A stretch of DNA of 64,000 bases from Halomonas sp. JB37. GTDB taxonomy: Bacteria > Pseudomonadota > Gammaproteobacteria > Pseudomonadales > Halomonadaceae. Positions 55,109 to 64,000 of the stretch are shown piece after piece. The position numbers were made by a program, and so were the translations under genes. The DNA lies in NCBI RefSeq assembly GCF_002332255.1, contig NZ_NRGW01000001.1, positions 2,108,001 through 2,172,000 on the forward strand, in the 5' to 3' direction. The notes below the pieces were generated by a model. That model was not told the DNA's origin, ran no database searches, and was given only the letters and a program-made list of their open reading frames with translations. Position 1 is the stretch's first letter. Every line of letters begins with the position of its first letter.

Positions 55109-56022
55109 AACTGCTGGGCCTTTTTTTGCCAGCTACCTGGTAATGAAGCCGCCTGAGTTAATGCGTCTCTAGCTAATTCAGTCGATCCTTGTTGAACAAG
55201 TAATAGGCCGCGATTTAGCCAAGCCGCGCCCATCTCAGGGTCAATGTCGGTTGCCTTCTCAAATGCCTGAAGCGCTTGGTCGGGTTGCTGGTCTGCGTAA
55301 AGAGCGTTGCCTAGCGCAAACTGACCTATTGCGTTAGCAGGGTGGTGCTCTACGAACGTTTGCCAGCTTGAAAGTGCTGCCCGAGGCCCGTGGCTCTCTT
55401 CATAGGCACTAATGGCTTCTAACGCATTGCGTGCGGTAATGCCGGCAGGCAGGGAGCCTGGCTCTGCGACCACAAATCCCCAGCGCTGGGTGCGTGCCCA
55501 GGTCGCGTCAAAGCGGCTAAAGGACAGGGTATGACGTTCAATTTCGCCGCTGCGCAGAATAAGCGTTTCGCTAGGGAGGTCATAGCCAATCGCGATAGCG
55601 TAGTGCCACATAGGGTAAATCGGCAGAGATAAATTTTGCATTACGACTACTGGATCGCCTGCCGCTAAGTGGCCGAGTAACGCATCCATTGTGCCACGAA
55701 TAGGATATGCCAACTGCTCATAGCGTCTAACGGTTGCCAGCATTTCGGGCTGTACGCTGCCATCCCGCCCGGGTAAGAATACCTGAGGAATGAGCTTATC
55801 AACCTCTGCATCCACGTCTTGGTAATTGAGCGCCATGGCCAGCGTGGCAGGCCCACATTGGAATTCCGTTTGAGCGTAAAAAGGCACGCTTTCAATTTCG
55901 GCGTGCGCCGGCAGGTTGCTGTAACTGCTTTGTAGCAATACCGGATTACGGGCACAGGCGCTGAGTAGCAGAAGGATCATAAAAACGCCCGCAAAGCGGG
56001 CGTAAAAAAACGTGTTGGTCAT
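55093..56022 (-). CDS. PA2778-type C39-like cysteine peptidase lipoprotein with TPR
   Basis: 309 residues. Lipobox LLSAC at residue about 23, a peptidase C39-like domain with cysteine in TEFQCGPATLAMALNYQD and histidine in MWHYAIAIGYD, and two C-terminal TPR units (GQFALGNALYADQQPDQALQAFEKA, and AAWLNRGLLL). It is probably an outer-membrane lipoprotein that cleaves or holds a peptide substrate. The partner gene upstream encodes a PA2779-type protein, the same pair as in P. aeruginosa. The true substrate is unknown. Its end is tandemly repeated. Confidence 0.78.
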   Translation of the reverse strand: MTNTFFYARFAGVFMILLLLSACARNPVLLQSSYSNLPAHAEIESVPFYAQTEFQCGPATLAMALNYQDVDAEVDKLIPQVFLPGRDGSVQPEMLATVRRYEQLAYPIRGTMDALLGHLAAGDPVVVMQNLSLPIYPMWHYAIAIGYDLPSETLILRSGEIERHTLSFSRFDATWARTQRWGFVVAEPGSLPAGITARNALEAISAYEESHGPRAALSSWQTFVEHHPANAIGQFALGNALYADQQPDQALQAFEKATDIDPEMGAAWLNRGLLLVQQGSTELARDALTQAASLPGSWQKKAQQLLDNY

Positions 56023-56032
56023 GTGCTGCCTA

Positions 56033-56437
56033 TCAACGAGTAAACGGATAAACGTCTGTCAGGCCGAGAATGTCGGTAATCAGCAGAATGATAAATACCG
56101 CAAACAGTACACCGATAACACCGCCACCCGCACCAGCAGGCATTAGTTCTAGCTGATCAGCCATCTGCTGTGCTTCAGAATCGCTAAGCGCCGCAACACG
56201 CGCATCTACTTCGTCTAGGTCAACACCCTGCTTTAGTAGCTGATCCTGCACGTCTGCGCGGGCTAACACTTCATTGATACGCTCGCGATCAGTGCCAGCA
56301 CGATCACCTGCTAAAACAGATTGGGTAGAGACTAGATCCATTGAGTGAGGCGTAACAGGTGCTGCAGCAACGGGCAAGCTGGTAATAACGAGCGCTGCAA
56401 TCAGCAGGGTAGAGAGGTAAGCACGCAATGTTTTCAT
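56033..56437 (-). CDS. PA2779-family small membrane protein
   Basis: 134 residues from the ATG with AAGGA at 8 bp; an upstream extension of 33 codons has no site. Signal peptide or membrane segment (residues about 5-25), a helical acidic middle (RADVQDQLLKQGVDLDEVDARVAALS) and a C-terminal segment GGVIGVLFAVFIILLITDILGLTDVYPF. Ten bp from the C39-like gene and co-oriented, so they likely work together. Possibly the substrate or anchor of that enzyme. Confidence 0.75.
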   Translation of the reverse strand: MKTLRAYLSTLLIAALVITSLPVAAAPVTPHSMDLVSTQSVLAGDRAGTDRERINEVLARADVQDQLLKQGVDLDEVDARVAALSDSEAQQMADQLELMPAGAGGGVIGVLFAVFIILLITDILGLTDVYPFTR

Positions 56438-56594
56438 CGTCTTGTTCCTTAGACTAGTCAGGGGGAGTACAAGCTTTTTTGTCGCTTGAATCAACAGTAT
56501 AGAAATAATTTGCCAAATTTTTAAGCCCAAGAGCAAAAGTACTCATTATTTGCACTAACGTGGCTAGTGTTCATCATCGTATTTACGCTGCCGA

Positions 56595-57658
56595 TTAACC
56601 GTGCGCATTAACGCGATAGGTCCAGGCTGTTTCTGCAAGCAGCCCACGCCCACCGGCAATGGTCATGGCCAAATCATGCAGCCCGGGCCATAGGGGGACT
56701 GCCGCGGCGCCTTTTACGGCCAGATCTAGCCGCTGGGCCATTAGCAGCAGTTTGTGAAGACGCTTCATGGGCAGGCGGGCAATAGCTTTCTGGTAAGCAG
56801 GGCGTCGCTTGTCAAAGATCATCGGCTTTTGGGTTTTGCAGGCGTGCTCAAAGCTTTGCCCTTGATCCAAATGTTGATGCAGCGAAAGCAGCGTTCGCAG
56901 CTCGCGACTCAGTGCCCAAAGTACAATCGGGGCTTCGACGCCTTCACTCTTTAATCCATTAACAATGCGAGACGCGCGACTGGGCTCACCTTTCAAACAG
57001 GCGTCGGCTAAATTAAATACATCGAACCGAGTGCTGTCTTCGACGCCTTGGGCAATGCTTTCTACATTTAAGCGCGTGCCCTGAGGATGAATCAAAGCCA
57101 GTTTTTGCAGCTCTTGATCAGCGGCGAGCAAATTGCCCTCAGTACGTTCGCCCAGTAGGCGGGCCGCATCCAGCTCTATTTGCAAGCCGTGCCTTGAGGC
57201 GCGATCACGCAGCCAATAACCCAACCGCGAGGCATCGACGGGCCATACCGGTACAAACAAGCCCTGCTTATCTAATGCTTTAAACCAGGCGCTTTTTTGC
57301 TGCTTGGCGTCTAGCTTCCCCATGCTGATGAGCAGTACGTCGTCACTGTTATCCAAGGTTTCGGCGTACTGTGCCAGCGCTTTGCTACCATCCTGCCCAA
57401 GCTTGTGATTGCCTACCCGTAATTCCAGCAGCTTATTGGTCGCAAAGAGCGATAGGTTGCTGGCCACTTCAATCAAGCGCCCCCAGGCAAAGTTCGCTTC
57501 AACGTCCAGCACTTCGCGCTCTTCGATACCAGATTGCCGCGCTATCATTCTTACCGCATCGCAGGCATCGCGGTGCTGTAGCGGCTCGTCGCCGGCTACA
57601 ATGACCACGCGCGGCAGTTTTTTTGCCAAAGCAGCGGGTAGCTGGTCGGCAAATACTT

Positions 57659-57662
<4 letters not shown>
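56595..57662 (-). CDS. holA: DNA polymerase III subunit delta (HolA)
   Basis: 355 residues. AAA+ like clamp-loader subunit without Walker motifs; LPRVVIVAGDEPLQHRDA at the N-terminus and EGNLLAADQELQKLALI are family segments. It opens the beta clamp in the clamp loader. Its start overlaps the lptE stop in the conserved leuS-lptE-holA unit. Confidence 0.93.
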
Positions 57663-60825
<3,163 letters not shown>

Positions 60826-60896
60826 CTATGCAGGTGTATCCTTGAACGGTAAGCCGATGATAGGAAACCGCATGCGTCGACAAAAGGAGAGGCACC

Positions 60897-61418
60897 ATGA
60901 GTGAACATCAGAATGACAATCGCCTACGCGAAGGCTATGAACGACTGTTAGAGCGGATGCAGGGAGGCGCAAACGACCTAACTTGGCAAAATTTACAGAA
61001 GGATTTGGACGATGCAGTTGAATTCGAATCAGACCTTGAAGAGTACACCAAAGACGAGCTAGCCCTGCTGCGAGCCTGGGTAGAGCGCGATTTGAAAGAT
61101 ATGCGCTACTACATGGCCGATACCGGTAAGCAGGTGGCCAGCTGGTTAGGTATCGACCTGGACGGCCTTTCCCGCCGCGTGGCTGAATCACTGCTGTCGG
61201 TTGCCGACCGCAGCGTGGTGGACCGTGAGCGCTTCGAGGATGATTTAGAAGCAGCCCGTGCCGATTACTGCGAAGGTGAAATGGCGGCGCCCGGTTTAAT
61301 GGCCTGCGTGCATTGCGATGCCCAGGTCACGCTGCCCACCGTGGCGCGTTTAGAGCCCTGCCACGAGTGTGGCCATCGTTATTTCTATCGCTTCCCTAAT
61401 AAAATTATCGAAACTTAA
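60897..61418 (+). CDS. ybeL: YbeL-type zinc-ribbon protein
   Basis: 173 residues. A helical N-terminal region rich in acidic and basic residues is followed by a zinc ribbon near the end (CVHCDAQ and CHECGHRYFYR). AAGGAGAGG precedes the ATG. E. coli ybeL also lies next to leuS. No biochemical function is known for the family. Confidence 0.88.
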   Translation: MSEHQNDNRLREGYERLLERMQGGANDLTWQNLQKDLDDAVEFESDLEEYTKDELALLRAWVERDLKDMRYYMADTGKQVASWLGIDLDGLSRRVAESLLSVADRSVVDRERFEDDLEAARADYCEGEMAAPGLMACVHCDAQVTLPTVARLEPCHECGHRYFYRFPNKIIET

Positions 61419-61446
61419 GCGGGCGCTATCTGACGTAAAGGCTTTG

Positions 61447-61476
61447 GCCTGGCAGCTCTTAATAGGGCTGCCAGGC
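61447..61476. terminator. Hairpin between ybeL and the converging membrane-protein gene
   Basis: Perfect 10-bp stem GCCTGGCAGC / GCTGCCAGGC with a 10-base loop, no T tract. It lies in an 86-bp gap between converging genes. Confidence 0.5.
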
Positions 61477-61504
61477 TGAACTTGGTATGGCTTAAGGGCA
61501 ACGA

Positions 61505-62821
61505 TTAATTCACCAAGTAGCTCAATCCGGCAATCGAAGCCAGTGAAAGCAGGCTCATCACGCCTGCATAAAATAAATTGTTTTTCATCATGCGATAACC
61601 ACTAACGCCATAGCGACCTTGCAGGGATAGATTGATACCCGACAGTGGCCCCACGCTAGTGCCTATTGCCCATGAGCACAGCCCCGCAAATGCAAAAAGG
61701 GTATGTTCGCTGCCTTGCAAACTCACCATAGAAGCCAGTACCGAAATCCCGATGATCGGGTGAAGGCCCGCCAGCGCACTTAGCACAATCGCGAGAAAAC
61801 TGATCATGCCTTGTGCAGCCCCAAACGATGCAAACAGTGTCCAATCGTTGCCTGCTATTGAAGCGACCAATGTCGACAGGCCTAGCGTTAAAAGCCCGGC
61901 TGCTAAAAATAGCGAAATCTCTCCGCGCATTGCCGGTAAGCGCGTAGTGGTATGCTGGCGAATGCGGCGAAATGTGTAGCGTGGCCCATCACGCAAGTTA
62001 TAGAGCAAGGCCACCATTGGGATTAAAAAGGTAATAATGCCTACAATGGATAGCCTAGGTGTGAGCCAAAAGTGAAACACCATCACCAGAAGCGCCATTA
62101 TCCCCGGCATTAGCAGGCTGCTCGGCGCGAGGGAAAAACCATACACCTCACGCAGGTCAAACCGGCGGCCAAGTTCAAGCGTGGTTAATAACCCCGATAA
62201 CAAAGCTAGCGGCAAGCCAAACATTGCCACATAGGAGTACTGCATCTCTGGGGCTAGGGCGATCACGATGCCCATTGAAGCAAAGAAGGGTGACCACGTG
62301 GCGGCACTTGAAAGCCCGCGATTAAGCGCTAAAAACTGGGGCATGGAAAGCGGGCCTGAACGTGCCAGCCGGTCGCCCACCATAATAATCGTCGACATGT
62401 TCAAAATCGTGCCCAGAAAATGCACGCCTAGCCATGTCCGTAAAATGCCGCCGTAGCCTGTTAACTTTTTACCCGGCGCTTTTTTTCGCCCCTGCTGTTT
62501 GCCCACCAAAGTAATAAAGCTAACGCCTACCAGCATGGCCGCCACAAAGGCATTCCCTTGTAGCATGGCAGGCCAGTCCACCTCGGCGTCATACACAACG
62601 CGCGCCACTAACAGCATTAATAGGCCCAAGCCCATCAATACTCCGGCTTGAATGCGCGAGCGTTTAGGAATATCCCGCCAAAGCAGCGCCACTGCCAGCC
62701 ACAGCAAATAGCTCACCGCGTGCGCCGTATGTAATAAGCCCGTAAAACCGATAATCTGAGCGATTAATCCAAACAAAATCAGCACGCCCGCTAAACGCTG
62801 CTGAGAAGTGGTCTCTTGCAT
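61505..62821 (-). CDS. Polytopic membrane protein of unknown function
   Basis: 438 residues with about ten to twelve hydrophobic segments. Segments such as WSPFFASMGIVIALAP and GLHPIIGISVLASMVSL resemble ion-transporter (DASS/ArsB-like) superfamily members, but I see no clear signature. No signal peptide. It stands alone: ybeL converges on one side and mobile debris lies upstream. A transporter role is likely by layout; substrate unknown. Confidence 0.75.
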   Translation of the reverse strand: MQETTSQQRLAGVLILFGLIAQIIGFTGLLHTAHAVSYLLWLAVALLWRDIPKRSRIQAGVLMGLGLLMLLVARVVYDAEVDWPAMLQGNAFVAAMLVGVSFITLVGKQQGRKKAPGKKLTGYGGILRTWLGVHFLGTILNMSTIIMVGDRLARSGPLSMPQFLALNRGLSSAATWSPFFASMGIVIALAPEMQYSYVAMFGLPLALLSGLLTTLELGRRFDLREVYGFSLAPSSLLMPGIMALLVMVFHFWLTPRLSIVGIITFLIPMVALLYNLRDGPRYTFRRIRQHTTTRLPAMRGEISLFLAAGLLTLGLSTLVASIAGNDWTLFASFGAAQGMISFLAIVLSALAGLHPIIGISVLASMVSLQGSEHTLFAFAGLCSWAIGTSVGPLSGINLSLQGRYGVSGYRMMKNNLFYAGVMSLLSLASIAGLSYLVN

Positions 62822-62964
62822 GCCAAGCCCTTAGTAATGAATTAGCAGGCTAATCGGATTTGCGGAAGAAGGCCAGCAGTAAGCTAAGAGCGAGGCACCT
62901 GCGAAAGTACCGCACAGCGGTGCCAGATCAATGCAACCAGCAAGCTGTTGTCCTCAAAGGCAAC

Positions 62965-63583
62965 GCTTTTATAAAACGGCATTATCACAGCATGGGCGGC
63001 TTGCAGAAAACAGCCATTGCCAACCCGAGGAAATACCCGCGTTTAGATACTGCGATCCAGCGCACGGGCGAAAGTGACTGGTATGCGACCCAATGCTAGC
63101 CGATAAACAAGTTTCCTGCCCTGACGGTGATGATATGGCATTCGGTATCAATATCTCTGATGCGCAAACGACATGTTTCGATGAGCCGCAGTCCTCAGCC
63201 ATACATCAAAGTAGCCATTAAATTCATCGAGCCAGATAAGTGGTTTAATAGCAAATGGGGAGTCGATGTGGGCGTTTTGCTTGGAAAAAAATGCCAATAT
63301 CGCCCAGTGGCTTATCGAGTACATGGCGATAGATGAATACAAGCGCGGTAAGCGCTTAGTTCTCTGTTGATGCTGCTACGTATCGCTCAACGGCAAGGTG
63401 TTCAAGAAAAGCCTGCACTTCGGCAGGGCCCATAGTGGCAGGGGTGACGCACCCCATGATAGCGAATGAGGTAGCGCATCCAATAACAGTAGGTTTTTTT
63501 TCAGTACGTGGACTGTAGCGCTTTACCCGCATCACTACCTTGACACGATCCATCAGCTTCGGTGGCTTGTTTTGCATATCCAT
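62965..63583 (-). pseudogene. Broken integron-type tyrosine recombinase (IntI-like) pseudogene
   Basis: Read on the minus strand in shifting frames, a recombinase appears: QNKPPKLMDRVKVVMRVKRYSPRTEK, then in another frame TYCYWMRYLIRYHGVRHP, then MGPAEVQAFLEHLAVE and YVAASTEN, a TAA stop (63356-63358), then ALTALVFIYRHVLDKPLGDIG and AKRPHRLP. Another shift gives LSGSMNLMATLMYG, a TGA stop (63195-63197), GLRLIETCRLRIRDIDTE (box I arginine) and later SGWQWLFSASRP. Frameshifts include a run of eight T (63494-63501) and one near 63440. The C-terminal His/Arg/Tyr part is missing. It resembles IntI or related integrases; it cannot be active. No attC array was found. Confidence 0.85.
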
Positions 63584-63767
63584 ATGGTCATTGCTCCATG
63601 ATGGTGTATGGATATACAAAATTATTGAGTTTGGCAAAGCGCGCAAACTCTGCAAATACAGCCTAATTATTATTAATTTAAAGTCATATGGTTATATGGG
63701 AACAAGTAGGCTACCTTTGCTAAGGAATCATGCTAGCGCGTTCATCCAATCATGGGATGCGCCGTCT

Positions 63768-63792
63768 TGAATCGCCCCGGATATTCTAGACA
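63768..63792. repeat. Terminal inverted repeat of the IS3-family element
   Basis: TGAATCGCCCCGG followed by ATATTCTAGACA marks the outer end. It overlaps the transposase stop codon, as is usual in this group. Confidence 0.6.
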
Positions 63793-64000
63793 CCCGTTAG
63801 GCTCTTAAAGTAACGCCTTTCATACTCAACCGGTGATAAGTTATCACTTGTCCCGTGTCGGCGCTTTGGGTTGTAGAACATTTCAATGTAATTGAACACG
63901 TCACGTCTAGCCGCTTCGTGTGTCGAATAAATCTGTCGCTTGATTCGCTCTCGCTTGAGGAGTTGAAAGAAGCTTTCAGAAAGCTTTGCCAGTCTCCACT
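63786..64000 (-). CDS. IS3-family transposase OrfB (C-terminal part)
   Basis: About 71 residues from the window edge to TAG: SESFFQLLKRERIKR, then RRDVFNYIEMFYNPKRRHG and NLSPVEYERRYF. This is the end of the DDE transposase (rve domain, with the final glutamate in the ESFF segment) of IS3 elements. No stop or shift in the visible part, so the element may be intact. Confidence 0.9.
   Translation of the reverse strand, partial: WRLAKLSESFFQLLKRERIKRQIYSTHEAARRDVFNYIEMFYNPKRRHGTSDNLSPVEYERRYFKSLTGV

Larger units (their letters stand above)
63768..64000 (-). mobile_element. IS3-family insertion element, end only (continues past window edge)
   Basis: The element end is placed at TGAATCGCCCCGGATATTC (from 63768), which resembles the common IS3-type terminal repeat starting TGAAcCGCCCCGGG; the transposase end follows 18 bp later. 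The rest lies beyond 64000, so the other terminal repeat and target duplication cannot be checked. Confidence 0.75.

Noticed and set aside
62860..63336. Small open frames on the plus strand (79 and 69 residues) in the last kilobase
   Set aside because: They lie antisense to the integrase relic, lack ribosome sites and have no recognisable content.
63794..63801. GTTAGGC, the core of integron attC sites
   Set aside because: It lies inside the IS3 transposase coding end, and no partner RYYYAAC with a palindromic body was found.

Overview
The window reads as chromosomal DNA of a halophilic gammaproteobacterium of the Halomonas type. The reasons are a complete Na+-translocating NADH:quinone reductase (nqrA-F plus nqrM), acidic proteins, moderate GC, and gene orders shared with Pseudomonas (mfd-gap-nqr-nqrM-sthA, topA with its small partner, nadD to lipB, leuS-lptE-holA). 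No rRNA, tRNA, CRISPR array or prophage was seen. Nearly all of it is core genome; the last 1.2 kb is a decayed mobile region.

Layout. 1-3.8 kb: the N-terminal part of an AcoR-type sigma-54 activator runs off the left edge and diverges from a flavin monooxygenase and a 2,3-butanediol dehydrogenase; the gap holds a good -24/-12 promoter and a dyad upstream of it. 3.8-4.9 kb: a structured, possibly transcribed small-RNA locus, then an OmpW-like porin. 4.95-13.2 kb (minus): dppABCDF peptide importer, a LysR regulator and a PepQ dipeptidase, a peptide uptake-and-hydrolysis unit. 13.4-20.6 kb: an unknown secreted protein, a glutaredoxin-like protein, mpl-ubiX-lysE, a DedA-PAP2 fusion and a coupled pair of membrane proteins with degenerate GGDEF-like domains.

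20.8-32.6 kb (plus): proA, nadD, rsfS, rlmH, mrdA, rodA, mltB, rlpA, dacA, ybeD, lipB, a run of NAD synthesis, ribosome maturation, cell elongation and lipoylation genes; lipA faces lipB and shares a terminator with it. 33-41.3 kb: a PhaC-like DUF3141 protein, topA, a small partner, then a peptidoglycan set made of a Tat-exported YkuD protein, a Braun-type lipoprotein and an L,D-transpeptidase. 41.4-55 kb: mfd, gap, the nqr operon without apbE, nqrM and sthA. 55-62.8 kb: a C39-like lipoprotein with a PA2779-type partner, holA-lptE-leuS, ybeL and an unknown polytopic membrane protein.

62.9-64 kb: a tyrosine recombinase pseudogene of integron-integrase type, broken by frameshifts and stops, and the end of an IS3-family element that continues past the right edge. 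The most noteworthy points are this hidden integrase relic, the sigma-54 regulon at the left edge, the candidate small RNA, the coupled dead-GGDEF pair, the DUF3141 protein, the missing apbE, and several short tandem repeats inside or next to genes (dppC, nqrA, upstream of nqrA, and at the stop codon of the C39 protein).
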